The notes: generated by a model not told the origin, from the sequence alone. Shown: positions 45,818 to 54,628, counted from the first letter of the stretch. The stretch is DNA of 64,000 nucleotides from Mucilaginibacter segetis (GCF_016522075.1 NZ_JAEHFW010000001.1:1240001-1304000); one strand, 5' to 3'. A program made the numbers and translations.

Positions 45818-46636
45818 TCAGGATTGTACAAATGCGACAAAATCGTCGCCTGTTACCATACGGGCTTTTTTGGCTTTGCGTGCAAAGGCTAACGGAGTAG
45901 TACCGCTGTAGCGTTTAAATTCACGGCTTAGGTGAGATTGATCCGTATAGCCCACTTCATGGGCCAAACCTGCAATGCTGCTATCCGGATTAAGCCATAG
46001 ATGATTGCGTACCTGCTCAAAACGGATCAGGTTGGATACATCCTTAACGCTATAGCCTGATGATCGCTTAAATTTTCTTTCAAGCGTGCGCACTGTTGCA
46101 TGTGCCGCTGCTGCTACTTCGCTTACCGGCAAAGTGCCTTTTGCCTTACTCATAGCATTTCCGGCTTTAAAGAGCATATTGTCCGTAGCTATGCGCGAAT
46201 GTGCATTAAGGAAATATTGTTTTAACGTAGCAACTGCTTCCGCAATATTTCCGGCTTTTATGTTTTTATTCAGTATGGGCTGAAGTCCGGCAATAGGATG
46301 TTCAAATATGCGTACACCCCCTTTATCAGAAGGCAGCCCGAGCAGATCGAATACCGTCCATGGATAACACCTGACACCTATAACCTCCAAAACGTTTTGA
46401 GTATATAAAACAGCAGGCTTATTAAGTAGACCCATTAAAAATGGCGAGGGTAATTGCTGCAAACTTCCATTATATGAAATATGAAGCGAACTCCCGAAAT
46501 AAAAGATGATTTCAGAATAGCCATCCGGTTGTATATCAAAGTCCGATTGCTTTTCACCACCATCTCTGCGGGTGTACCAAAAACAATTTATGGCACCCTG
46601 TAATTCTTCAGGAGATTCAAATTCTTGATGCAGCAT
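45818..46636 (-). CDS. AraC-family transcriptional regulator
   Basis: A 272-residue regulator. Residues about 1-160 form a sensor domain of the DUF6597 type (FWYTRRDGG, GYSEIIFYFG, GVRCYPW), and residues about 165-260 are two helix-turn-helix units ending SIAGLAHEVGYTDQSHLSREFKRYSGTTPLAF. First gene of the monooxygenase unit, so it likely controls the unit and itself. The 316-base upstream region holds the GTTCCGCT palindromes. Confidence 0.88.
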   Translation of the reverse strand: MLHQEFESPEELQGAINCFWYTRRDGGEKQSDFDIQPDGYSEIIFYFGSSLHISYNGSLQQLPSPFLMGLLNKPAVLYTQNVLEVIGVRCYPWTVFDLLGLPSDKGGVRIFEHPIAGLQPILNKNIKAGNIAEAVATLKQYFLNAHSRIATDNMLFKAGNAMSKAKGTLPVSEVAAAAHATVRTLERKFKRSSGYSVKDVSNLIRFEQVRNHLWLNPDSSIAGLAHEVGYTDQSHLSREFKRYSGTTPLAFARKAKKARMVTGDDFVAFVQS

Positions 46637-46723
46637 GCCGAAAGATAAATATTTAGGTGTATAAAAAGACCGTTGCGTAAATAATTACGTTATAAAAAAC
46701 AGTTTAAGAAAAATAAAGTACCT

Positions 46724-46899
46724 GTTCCGCTACCCAAAAAGCGGAACACTTTTTAAAATATTTTAATTAACTAATTATCAATTATATATATGGTTTATAT
46801 AAAGTTAAGGGGCAATAACCGGTAAAAAAATAAAATTGTAACTATTTAATTAACAGGATGTTCCGCTTGTTCCATTTTTTGTATACACACCAGCGGAAC
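46724..46899. promoter_or_regulatory. Two GTTCCGCT/AGCGGAAC inverted repeats between araC-type gene and argS
   Basis: GTTCCGCT at 46724-46731 and 46860-46867 is matched by AGCGGAAC at 46740-46747 and 46892-46899. The first pair is spaced by 8 bases and the second by 24. The same octamer four times in an otherwise very AT-rich 316-base divergent spacer points to a protein-binding site array or paired small RNA hairpins. The rest of the spacer shows no gene. Confidence 0.5.
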
Positions 46900-46940
46900 A
46901 GAACACATAAAATGTTTTAGTAAAACTATATCCATTATAT

Positions 46941-46948
46941 TAATTTTG
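46941..46948 (+). promoter_or_regulatory. Candidate argS promoter, -7 element
   Basis: TAATTTTG fits TAnnTTTG and ends four bases before the argS ATG, which would make a leaderless mRNA. A weak TTTTAG stands about 20 bases upstream in place of the -33 element. Confidence 0.3.
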
Positions 46949-46952
46949 CCCG

Positions 46953-48719
46953 ATGGATTTTATTATTGAGGCCGTTGTTAAAGCCATAAAGCATTTATAC
47001 GAGGCAGATGTTGCTGCTAAGGATATCAACCTGCAGGAAACGCGTAAGGAATTCGAAGGGCAGATCACGCTTGTTACTTTCCCGTTCACCCGCGTGTCGC
47101 GTAAATCGCCAGAGCAAACCGGTACCGATATCGGCGAATACCTGCTGGCAAATGTGCCGGATATCTCGGCTTTTAACGTGATCAAAGGTTTCCTTAATAT
47201 ATCTATCGCAGATAGCTTTTGGCTGAATAAACTACATGCCGAAATATTGTCAGATGATTTTGCCGCTGCAAAGTCAAATGGCAAAAAGGTAATGGTGGAA
47301 TACTCTTCGCCTAATACCAATAAGCCTTTGCATTTGGGGCATATCCGTAACAACCTGTTAGGATATTCGGTAGCGCAGATATTAGGCGCAGCCGGATACG
47401 AAGTAATAAAAGCGAATTTAGTTAACGACAGGGGCATCCATATTTGTAAGAGTATGCTGGCCTGGCAAAAATTCGGCAATGGCGAAACTCCGGAAAGTTC
47501 CGGTTTAAAAGGCGATCACCTGGCCGGGAAATATTACGTGCTTTTTGATAAAGCGTATAAGCAACAGATCGAAGAACTAAAAGCTGCAGGACAAACCGAG
47601 GATGAAGCGAAAAAGAACGCGCCGCTGATAAAAGAGGCCCAGCAAATGCTGCAAAAATGGGAGGCCGGTGACGAAGATACCATCAGCCTTTGGAATACCA
47701 TGAACGGCTGGGTTTATGATGGCTTCGCGGTTACTTACAAAACCCTGGGGGTTGATTTTGATAAATACTACTACGAGAGTAACACCTATTTATTAGGGAA
47801 GGATATAGTGGAAGAAGGATTGGCAAGCGGTGTATTCTTTAAAAAAGATGACGGTTCTGTTTGGATAGATCTTACCGAAGACGGCCTTGACCAGAAACTG
47901 GTGTTACGTGCCGATGGCACTTCTGTTTATATTACCCAGGATATTGGCACCGCTCAGCTAAAATACGACGATTATAAAATGGATGAATCCATTTATGTAG
48001 TAGGTAACGAGCAGGATTACCATTTTAAGGTATTGTTCCTGATACTGCAAAAGCTGGGTAAAAGCTGGGCCAAAGGACTATACCATTTATCTTACGGAAT
48101 GGTTGACTTGCCCTCAGGTAAAATGAAATCTCGTGAGGGGACGGTAGTTGATGCTGATGATCTGATGGCAGATATGTTCAGCACCGCGAAAGAGCAAACG
48201 GAAGAGATGGGCAAAGTAGACGGTTTTACCGAAGAGGAGAAAGATAAATTATACCATACCATAGGTATGGGCGCACTAAAATATTTCCTGCTTAAGGTTG
48301 ATCCTAAAAAACGCTTGTTATTTGACCCTAACGAGTCGGTTGATTTTCAGGGAAATACCGGGCCGTTTATACAATATACCCACGCGCGTATCAAATCGGT
48401 ATTGGGCAAGGCTGATTATAAGCCATCTGCCAATAATAAAGTAACAACTTTAGATGGTGTAGAGCGCGATCTGCTGGTTATTCTTACTAAATATCCGCAA
48501 ATGGTAACGGAAGCTGCGGCGGCACACAGCCCTGCACTGATAGCTAATTATGTATATGAACTGGCCAAGGCCTACAATAAGTTTTATCACGAAAAGTCAA
48601 TTATGCAGGCTGAAGATGAAAGTTTAAAGCAATTCCGTCTGGAATTATCAGCAGCTTCGGCTAAGCTTATCAATAAAGCTATGGGTTTGTTAGGAATTGA
48701 TGTGCCCGAGCGGATGTAA
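46953..48719 (+). CDS. argS: Arginine--tRNA ligase
   Basis: A 588-residue class I aminoacyl-tRNA synthetase. The HIGH motif is HLGH in NKPLHLGHIRNN, and the KMSKS site is KMKSREGTVVD, as usual for bacterial ArgRS. The N-terminal tRNA-binding (Arg-N) domain and the C-terminal DALR anticodon domain (ANYVYELAKAYNKFYHEK) are complete, ending DVPERM. The 179-codon frame on the other strand is a shadow. Divergent from the AraC-type gene. Confidence 0.97.
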   Translation: MDFIIEAVVKAIKHLYEADVAAKDINLQETRKEFEGQITLVTFPFTRVSRKSPEQTGTDIGEYLLANVPDISAFNVIKGFLNISIADSFWLNKLHAEILSDDFAAAKSNGKKVMVEYSSPNTNKPLHLGHIRNNLLGYSVAQILGAAGYEVIKANLVNDRGIHICKSMLAWQKFGNGETPESSGLKGDHLAGKYYVLFDKAYKQQIEELKAAGQTEDEAKKNAPLIKEAQQMLQKWEAGDEDTISLWNTMNGWVYDGFAVTYKTLGVDFDKYYYESNTYLLGKDIVEEGLASGVFFKKDDGSVWIDLTEDGLDQKLVLRADGTSVYITQDIGTAQLKYDDYKMDESIYVVGNEQDYHFKVLFLILQKLGKSWAKGLYHLSYGMVDLPSGKMKSREGTVVDADDLMADMFSTAKEQTEEMGKVDGFTEEEKDKLYHTIGMGALKYFLLKVDPKKRLLFDPNESVDFQGNTGPFIQYTHARIKSVLGKADYKPSANNKVTTLDGVERDLLVILTKYPQMVTEAAAAHSPALIANYVYELAKAYNKFYHEKSIMQAEDESLKQFRLELSAASAKLINKAMGLLGIDVPERM

Positions 48720-48738
48720 AACATCCGCTTTGCGGGCA
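48703..48738 (+). terminator. Hairpin over the argS stop codon
   Basis: TGCCCG and GCGGATGT (48703-48717) pair with ACATCCGC and CGGGCA (48721-48738), with the stop codon TAA in the loop. Only a short T-rich run follows (TTTGTTATA), so it is a weak terminator for argS; it may serve both strands with the convergent lipoprotein gene. Confidence 0.45.
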
Positions 48739-48750
48739 TTTGTTATACGC

Positions 48751-49044
48751 TTATCTTTTCCAATAACCTTTATGCCAGGTGTAACCATGCCTGGTGTGTT
48801 CCCAATGGCCTTTTACATAAACTCTGCCACGCGGGCGTGCATAATAGCCGTTAACATAAACATATCGGCCTCCGCGCCATCTCCATCCGCCGGGCACCCA
48901 AACTACTCTGGCACTTGGCGGAGCGGGTTGTACATAAACAGGTTCTACAGGTTGTTGCGCAACATAATAGTCGTGTGCGCATGATGACAGGGATAATAAG
49001 CCGGCTACGGCAAATACCGCTCCCAGTTTTGATAATGTTTTCAT
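48751..49044 (-). CDS. YXWGXW-repeat lipoprotein
   Basis: A 97-residue exported lipoprotein. A signal peptide with lipobox LSLSSC precedes the mature cysteine at residue 22. The mature part is Tyr/Trp/Gly/Arg-rich with repeats of the form WVPGGWRW, YVNGYYARP, VKGHWE, HKGYWKR, as in the YXWGXW repeat family. It is likely outer-membrane or periplasm anchored; function unknown. An in-frame ATG eight codons upstream is possible, but the start at 49044 gives the proper signal peptide. Confidence 0.78.
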   Translation of the reverse strand: MKTLSKLGAVFAVAGLLSLSSCAHDYYVAQQPVEPVYVQPAPPSARVVWVPGGWRWRGGRYVYVNGYYARPRGRVYVKGHWEHTRHGYTWHKGYWKR

Positions 49045-49106
49045 CTGTAAAAATGTATTGTTCTGCATTTATTGACAGATGAGCCCTAAAAAGGTTTAAA
49101 ATTTAC

Positions 49107-49994
49107 TCAGGCAAACTTATCCGCCACTACCAATTCTTTACTGCCCGGAGTATATTTATAAAAGCCTTTTCCGGCCTTTATCCCTAAATGGCCTGCAGTT
49201 ACCATATTTACTAGTAGCGGGCATGGGGCATATTTGGGATTGCCGAAGCCTTTGTGCAATACATTCAGGATGGCAAGGCATACATCCAAACCTATAAAAT
49301 CAGCTAATTGTAACGGCCCCATAGGATGTGCCATGCCCAACTTCATCACCGTATCTATCTCGTTAACTCCGGCCACACCTTCAAAAAGGCTGTATATGGC
49401 CTCATTTATCATGGGCATTAATATACGGTTGGCCACAAAGCCGGGGTAATCATTCACTTCAACAGGGGATTTACCCAGATCTGCCGACAATTGCATGATA
49501 GTTTTGGTAACTTCGTCAGTAGTGGCATAACCACGTATCACTTCTACCAGTTTCATTACCGGAACCGGGTTCATAAAGTGCATACCTATCACCTTATCCG
49601 GGCGGTTGGTTACCGCGGCAATTTCCGTAATAGATATAGAAGAGGTGTTGGATGCCAGGATAGTATCGGCTGGGCAAATACTGCTTAACTGTTTAAACAA
49701 GTCCAGTTTTATTTCGCGGTTTTCGGTAGCTGCTTCTACCACCAGGTCGGCATGTTGCGCGCCTTCCTGCAGGGCTGTATAAGTTTTAATATTAGCCAGG
49801 GTGGATGCTTTAGCTGCATCATCAATAGTACCTTTTTTTATTTGCCTGTCCAGGTTGTTGGTTATGGTTTGTAATGCCCTTTGCAGCGCATCTTCCTTAA
49901 TATCTACTAATGATACCTGATACCCGTTTTGCGCGAAAGTATGGGCAATACCATTACCCATAGTTCCGGAACCTATTACTGTAATATTCTTCAT
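49107..49994 (-). CDS. 3-hydroxyacyl-CoA (3-hydroxybutyryl-CoA) dehydrogenase
   Basis: A 295-residue NAD-dependent dehydrogenase. The dinucleotide loop VIGSGTMGNGIAHTFA opens the protein. The catalytic His is in GMHFMNPVPVMKLVEV, followed by VNDYPGFVANRILMPM and the C-terminal dimer domain with GLDVCLAILNVL. It oxidises 3-hydroxybutyryl-CoA to acetoacetyl-CoA, or the reverse, in fatty acid or butyrate-type metabolism. Single gene with no beta-oxidation partners in the window. Confidence 0.95.
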   Translation of the reverse strand: MKNITVIGSGTMGNGIAHTFAQNGYQVSLVDIKEDALQRALQTITNNLDRQIKKGTIDDAAKASTLANIKTYTALQEGAQHADLVVEAATENREIKLDLFKQLSSICPADTILASNTSSISITEIAAVTNRPDKVIGMHFMNPVPVMKLVEVIRGYATTDEVTKTIMQLSADLGKSPVEVNDYPGFVANRILMPMINEAIYSLFEGVAGVNEIDTVMKLGMAHPMGPLQLADFIGLDVCLAILNVLHKGFGNPKYAPCPLLVNMVTAGHLGIKAGKGFYKYTPGSKELVVADKFA

Positions 49995-50044
49995 GCTTAT
50001 AAAGGTTATTTGGTTTTAACCCATTACGGGCAAACGCTGTAAAG

Positions 50045-50662
50045 TTAGCTGATATTTATTAACCGGGCGGCTTCGCCAACGGTTTGTTTATTTATGGTGG
50101 GTAGGGTAGGTATGCTGCCCAATATAGGAAACCGCGTGTATGAAGCAATATAATCCTCAGAAGCAGGCTCACTGTCACCGTTAAAAATAATCCCCTTAAC
50201 GGGGATATCACGCTGTTTTAAAACATCCGCGGAAAGCAAGGTGTGGTTAATACTGCCCAAATAATTCTGCGATACCAGCACTACATCGGCATTCAATTTT
50301 TTTATCAGATCTATCATTAAAAAATGATCATTCAACGGAACCATTAGTCCGCCGGCGCCTTCTATTATTAGCGTGCTATTGGTTTGGGGCAATACAAATT
50401 TATCCTCCTCAATAATTATCCCATCCAATGCTGCAGATTTATGCGGCGAATAGGGTTGGGTTAGCCGGTAGGTTTCGGGGTGAAAATACGAGGTGGTATT
50501 AGCCACCAGCTCCCGTACCTTTAAGGAATCAGAATTATCCAGATCACCCGACTGGACCGGTTTCCAGTAGTCGGCCTTTAATTTTTCGACTATTATAGCT
50601 GATATCAGGGTTTTGCCAATCCCGGTTCCAATGCCGGTTATAAACAGTGGTTTAGTTTTCAT
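50045..50662 (-). CDS. bioD: Dethiobiotin synthetase
   Basis: A 205-residue ATP-dependent ring-closing enzyme of biotin synthesis. The P-loop is FITGIGTGIGKTLI at the N-terminus. YWKPVQSGD carries the substrate Lys, and VEGAGGLMVPL appears as IIEGAGGLMVPL. Starts 11 bases inside the bioF end; the pair is one transcription unit. bioA and bioB are not in the window. Confidence 0.95.
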   Translation of the reverse strand: MKTKPLFITGIGTGIGKTLISAIIVEKLKADYWKPVQSGDLDNSDSLKVRELVANTTSYFHPETYRLTQPYSPHKSAALDGIIIEEDKFVLPQTNSTLIIEGAGGLMVPLNDHFLMIDLIKKLNADVVLVSQNYLGSINHTLLSADVLKQRDIPVKGIIFNGDSEPASEDYIASYTRFPILGSIPTLPTINKQTVGEAARLINIS

Positions 50663-51782
50663 TAATTATCTTATTTATAGTATCGCAAAGCATAGCTATT
50701 TCCTTTTCCGTATTAAAGGAATGCAGGCATATTCTTATCCTTTCCATGCCTTTTGGCACCGTAGGACTAAGTATCGGGCGAACATCCAACCCGCTTTGCT
50801 GTAATTTTTCAGCCATCTGTTTGGCCTCACTATTACTGTTTAAAATTAAACATTGTATGGCGCTATCACTTGCCGGCAGGTGGCAGGCTGCGCCGGTATT
50901 AAGCTGTTGCTTAAAAAACGCGATGTTTTTATGTAAAGTATCTATCCGTGCTTCGGCATCCTTTAAAAAAATATAAGCCATTTTGATGCTTGCCAACTGA
51001 TGAAAAGATGCTGCCGTAGTATAAATGAATGAGCGTGCAAAGTTGATAAGATAATCCCTCAGTACAGTACTTCCTAAAACTATAGCACCGTGGGAGCCCA
51101 ACGCTTTGCCGAATGTTACTACCCGTGCAAATACCCTGTGCTGCAAATCCAGGTGGTTAACTAAGCCCGCAGAATATAAACCCACCGCATGTGCCTCATC
51201 TACAATTAAATGCGCACCATATTTTTCTGTCAGATTAAGTATGCTTAAAATGTCCGGCGTATCGCCGTCCATAGAGTAAACGCTTTCTATCACTACATAA
51301 CACACGCCCTTTGCCTGTTTCAGTTTGCCCTCCAAACTTGCCAGGTCGTTATGTTTAAAAGTGTATTTGTTAGCGAAACTTAAACGTGCGCCATCAATAA
51401 TGGAGGCATGTATCAGTTCATCACATATAATGGTGTCACCTTTTTGCGGGAGGGAGGAGAACAGGCCAATATTAGCATCATAGCCCGAATTAAAAAACAA
51501 ACCTGCCGGGCTCTGATGATAAGCGGCTATCTGTTGTTCCAGTTCTTCGGCATAGGTTAAATTGCCCGATAACAATCTTGACCCGGTGGAACCGTTAAAG
51601 CTTTGCGGATTCAGGGCTACTTCTTGCAGGATCTTGTTTTTCAACTCTTCGGAACGTGCAAAGCCAAGATAATCGTTAGAGGAAAAATCTATGAGGTGGT
51701 TTTGCGGTTTTAATGAACGGCGCGACCCGGCGGTTTCTCTTTCCGCCAGTTTGTTGTTCATATATTCCTCTGCTGATGCCAA
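50652..51782 (-). CDS. bioF: 8-amino-7-oxononanoate synthase
   Basis: A 376-residue PLP-dependent alpha-oxoamine synthase. FSSNDYLGFA, GSTGSRLLSGN, DEAHAVGLYS and the PLP lysine in VTFGKALGSHGA are intact. It joins pimeloyl thioester and alanine. The ATG at 51782 is used; a second in-frame ATG lies seven codons later (MNNKLAERE). Overlaps bioD by 11 bases. A pimeloyl-CoA source gene is not visible here. Confidence 0.93.
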   Translation of the reverse strand: MASAEEYMNNKLAERETAGSRRSLKPQNHLIDFSSNDYLGFARSEELKNKILQEVALNPQSFNGSTGSRLLSGNLTYAEELEQQIAAYHQSPAGLFFNSGYDANIGLFSSLPQKGDTIICDELIHASIIDGARLSFANKYTFKHNDLASLEGKLKQAKGVCYVVIESVYSMDGDTPDILSILNLTEKYGAHLIVDEAHAVGLYSAGLVNHLDLQHRVFARVVTFGKALGSHGAIVLGSTVLRDYLINFARSFIYTTAASFHQLASIKMAYIFLKDAEARIDTLHKNIAFFKQQLNTGAACHLPASDSAIQCLILNSNSEAKQMAEKLQQSGLDVRPILSPTVPKGMERIRICLHSFNTEKEIAMLCDTINKIINEN

Positions 51783-51803
51783 TATGGGTTCAAATTTCTG
51801 CTA

Positions 51804-51838
51804 AAATAAAAAAAGCGGCTCATGGCCGCTCTTTTTTT
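51804..51838 (-). terminator. Terminator after the Spy-like gene
   Basis: AGCGGC (51814-51819) and GCCGCT (51825-51830) form a GC-rich stem with a five-base loop. On the minus strand seven T follow (51813-51807), and on the plus strand CTTTTTTT follows too. Its place, between the Spy-like gene stop and bioF, fits a minus-strand terminator and separates the two transcripts. Confidence 0.75.
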
Positions 51839-51853
51839 GATAATTAAAACAAT

Positions 51854-52207
51854 TTACCTGGTTGGAGGAGCACCGCCACCGCCATTTTGCATTCTGGCGC
51901 GTCTTTCTTCCATTTCTTTTTGGTAAGCTTCTTGCTGCTCTGGAGTAAGTATCGCTTTGATCTTCTCGTTAGTAGCAGTCATGATCGGACGGAAAGCCGA
52001 ACGGTCGCCGCCAGCATTGCGCAAGCTATCAATTTGCTTAGCCTGTGCATCATAAACCGCGGTAATTTTTGTTACCTGATCATCAGTAAGCTTCAACGAG
52101 GCCTGCATGCGCTTCACCCTGTCTGCTGTACTCATCCTACCGCCCTGCGCACGGCTTACTGCTGTAATTCCTACCAGGAAGCAGCAGATCAACATGATTT
52201 TTTTCAT
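51854..52207 (-). CDS. Small periplasmic Spy/CpxP-like protein
   Basis: A 117-residue exported protein with signal peptide (MKKIMLICCFLVGITAVSRA). The mature part is helical, with LKLTDDQVTKITAVYDAQAKQ and ILTPEQQEAYQKEMEER, the LTPEQ-type repeats found in Spy/CpxP chaperones and their Bacteroidota relatives, and a Gly/Pro-rich tail. Likely a small metal- or stress-linked periplasmic chaperone. Monocistronic, closed by the terminator at 51804-51838. Confidence 0.78.
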   Translation of the reverse strand: MKKIMLICCFLVGITAVSRAQGGRMSTADRVKRMQASLKLTDDQVTKITAVYDAQAKQIDSLRNAGGDRSAFRPIMTATNEKIKAILTPEQQEAYQKEMEERRARMQNGGGGAPPTR

Positions 52208-52277
52208 TTTTAATTTTTTGTTTAATTGATGTTTAGGATAAAGATACAGCGTAAAGGTTTAATAGCATCCGTGTAAC

Positions 52278-53051
52278 TTAATTGTTGCTATTTAAATTAG
52301 CTATCGACCGCTGCATCTGCGCCATCATGCTGGTAAGGCTTTCCATGGTAGGCTCCGGAGCGGGCATTGGCAAATGGGTAGATATGTAGGCCTTGGCTTT
52401 CCATATTTCCAGAACATCCTCAGCATTAACATCATACGGGTCATATGCCGGATTGTCAGATACCAGCTTCAGCTTTTTGTTCTCTTTATATTTATTACCG
52501 GCACGTTTGTAAACCACTCCATCATTACGGGAGATAAATACATAAGTTTCGCCCGGTTTAACATCGCCCCAGTTCTCCTGATATTCACCTATTATAATAG
52601 TACCTGATTGCAGGGGCAGCATGGAGTCGCCTTTGATCTCGAAAGCACGGTAGGTGCCCTGCTTAAACATGGGGAGGTAAAACTTAGGCAGTTGCGCAAC
52701 GTACTCAGGATCAGCGTAACCGTTGAGGTAGCCCGCGCTGGCTTTCATGGGTACCAGTTCGATGTTCTCATTATCGTCCTTATCAACCGAGATGCTGAGC
52801 ACCCTGAGATTAGCCGGATCGCCTTTTGGCTTAGGCGCCCACTTCTCGTTTATGGTTTCGTTTATAAAATCATCAATTGATATCTCAAAAAATGATGCTA
52901 TATTTTTTAGCAAATCGTATTTAGGTTCTGCGCGTTCCTCTTCATAAGCGCCTACTAAAGAGCGTTTTATGCCTATCTGATCGGCAAATTGCTGTTGTGT
53001 TAAACCCTTTTTTTTGCGAAGGAATTTAATATTTGATGAAATTTTTGACAT
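52278..53051 (-). CDS. XRE-S24 repressor (LexA/CI-like)
   Basis: A 257-residue repressor. Residues 6-65 form an XRE helix-turn-helix (LTQQQFADQIGIKRSLVGAYEEERAEP region). Residues about 100-220 are an S24 peptidase domain with the self-cleavage pair Ala106-Gly107, Ser143 in GDSMLPL and Lys182. All elements of RecA-stimulated self-cleavage are therefore present. A Pro/Met/Gln-rich tail follows. It is transcribed away from the GIY-YIG-like gene, sharing an 85-base AT-rich spacer with direct ATTAGTA repeats that could be its operator. Confidence 0.88.
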   Translation of the reverse strand: MSKISSNIKFLRKKKGLTQQQFADQIGIKRSLVGAYEEERAEPKYDLLKNIASFFEISIDDFINETINEKWAPKPKGDPANLRVLSISVDKDDNENIELVPMKASAGYLNGYADPEYVAQLPKFYLPMFKQGTYRAFEIKGDSMLPLQSGTIIIGEYQENWGDVKPGETYVFISRNDGVVYKRAGNKYKENKKLKLVSDNPAYDPYDVNAEDVLEIWKAKAYISTHLPMPAPEPTMESLTSMMAQMQRSIANLNSNN

Positions 53052-53136
53052 AAAAATTTGGAATTGCTAAAATTATTAGTATTTTTATGCTCATAAAATT
53101 AGTAATTATTTTTAACCCGGCAAAATTTTTTATCAA

Positions 53137-53502
53137 ATGAAGAGGTTTGTTTATATTATTACCGACAGGAACAGGAAGAATTTACACGTAGGTATGTGTA
53201 CCGATCTGCTTAAAACCCTTAAGTTTTACAGCGATATGCCCACCTTGTTTTTTGACAGCGCGCAGCAACTTAACCGTTTGGTTTATTTTGAAGAGATCAA
53301 CACCGAGGAGCAGGCTATGGAGCGTTTTAAAATGGTGAGCACTTACACCCGGCCCCAAAAAGAAAGAATGATACGCCCGGTTAACCCGGATTGGGTAGAC
53401 CTTACCCCCGGACTAAACTACGAGAGCGGTGTAAGAGTAAGACCCTCCGCATTTAACGGAAGGCCTTCTATACAACCATTGCGCAGGGCGCTTACTTTTT
53501 AA
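53137..53502 (+). CDS. GIY-YIG-like protein, probably inactive
   Basis: A 121-residue protein whose first 85 residues follow the small GIY-YIG nuclease plan: KRFVYIITDRNRKNLHVGMC in place of VYIL-YIG, and LVYFEEINTEEQAMERFKM with NPDWVDL at the end. The second motif reads HVG instead of YIG, and the catalytic Arg after it is missing (CTDLLKTL), so nuclease activity is unlikely. The Glu-rich helix is retained. Divergent from the S24 repressor and convergent with msrB, whose end it overlaps by 11 bases. Possibly a DNA- or protein-binding partner of the repressor. Confidence 0.75.
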   Translation: MKRFVYIITDRNRKNLHVGMCTDLLKTLKFYSDMPTLFFDSAQQLNRLVYFEEINTEEQAMERFKMVSTYTRPQKERMIRPVNPDWVDLTPGLNYESGVRVRPSAFNGRPSIQPLRRALTF

Positions 53503-53980
53503 TAAATTTTAACGCGCCGGAGTTCATGCAAAATCTTTTGCCGCCTCTTTCGGGAGGGCCATCATCAAATACATGCCCCAGGTGCAGGCCCGTGCTTTTT
53601 TCGATCACCTCGTTGCGGGTCATCCCGAAGCTGGTGTCTTTTACAATTTCTATTTTGCCGGCATCTACCGCCTTTACGAAGCTTGGCCAGCCGGTGCCGC
53701 TATCAAACTTATCGGCCGAGCTGAATAATACATCGCCCGTGGCGGCGCTAACGTAAACTCCTTTTTGGTGATTATCCCAATAGGCGTTTTTGTAAGGCGT
53801 TTCGGTACCGCTTTCTACCATTATATGGTATTCGTTTGGCGTTAGTTCCTTTTTCCACTCCGCGGCGGGTTTGCTTTTTGGTCGCTTGGTGTCCTGCTTT
53901 TTGGTTTGCCCGTTAATATTCTGGCAACTGATGATGCCAAACAGGCTTATGATACATATAGCTAAAACTGACTTTTTCAT
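53492..53980 (-). CDS. msrB: Exported methionine-R-sulfoxide reductase
   Basis: A 162-residue lipoprotein-type MsrB. The signal peptide has lipobox FGIISC. WKKELTPNEYHIMVESGTE opens the domain, SGTGWPSF and LGHVFDDGPP are family blocks, and the catalytic Cys is in RFCMNSGALKF. The two CxxC zinc sites are absent, so it is the zinc-free form. It repairs oxidised methionine in envelope proteins. Confidence 0.93.
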   Translation of the reverse strand: MKKSVLAICIISLFGIISCQNINGQTKKQDTKRPKSKPAAEWKKELTPNEYHIMVESGTETPYKNAYWDNHQKGVYVSAATGDVLFSSADKFDSGTGWPSFVKAVDAGKIEIVKDTSFGMTRNEVIEKSTGLHLGHVFDDGPPERGGKRFCMNSGALKFIKK

Positions 53981-54136
53981 ATCGTTATTTACGTAATACC
54001 CTAATAACGTGGATTGTCATACTTTGGTCTTGATTTGCGGAGGTTTTGAAATGCCAAAGGTTCACCCTATTTAAAACCGGGTTAAAAACTTCGACTAGTA
54101 GGGGTTCTGCACTTTGGCCTGGCTCTGTTGTTAGTG

Positions 54137-54628
54137 TTATTCTGTTATTAATTTATCTGCTACAATTAAGACCTTATTGCGTTGATTTGTAAATCCTATC
54201 AAATAGCCTGACCGAAAGATATGGATTTTTGTAGCAGCGTTCTTTCCATTTATAACTTCCTTTTTATTAAGTAGTTCAGATTGATAAAAATCAGTTTCAG
54301 GAATTACAGGAATATCAAAAGTTTTGTTTTTCAAATGAACTTTGTAGAATCTATTTGTATTGTTTAAAATAAAATTGAATGGTGAATCTTTTATGTTAAA
54401 CTTTGTAACTAATAGATAAGTTGTATCCCTATATTGGCTAACTACCAAGTAAACCCTAACATTGGTGTCTAACTTTTTATATAAGGTAAGATATGAATCG
54501 ATATGTTCATCTAATTTAAGATTTACCGTTTCTGGGTAATCATAATAAACCTTTGAATTTTGGGCGTCAGCATTCTTTATTAAAAAAGAAACTAACAACA
54601 ATAAGATAACAATTTTAAGGTTTGCCAT
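54137..54628 (-). CDS. Hypothetical exported protein
   Basis: A 163-residue orphan with a signal peptide (IVILLLLVSFLI, cut after ADA). The rest is beta-rich with many Asn, Lys and Ile, and contains YLLVTKFNIKDSPFNFIL and FRSGYLIGFTNQRN. No domain recognised. Base composition is more AT-rich than the flanking housekeeping genes, which fits the accessory stretch 54.0-56.4 kb. Confidence 0.65.
   Translation of the reverse strand: MANLKIVILLLLVSFLIKNADAQNSKVYYDYPETVNLKLDEHIDSYLTLYKKLDTNVRVYLVVSQYRDTTYLLVTKFNIKDSPFNFILNNTNRFYKVHLKNKTFDIPVIPETDFYQSELLNKKEVINGKNAATKIHIFRSGYLIGFTNQRNKVLIVADKLITE

Noticed and set aside
46940..47479. 179-codon frame opposite the argS start
   Set aside because: Antisense shadow of a clear ArgRS; composition typical of complementary-frame translation.
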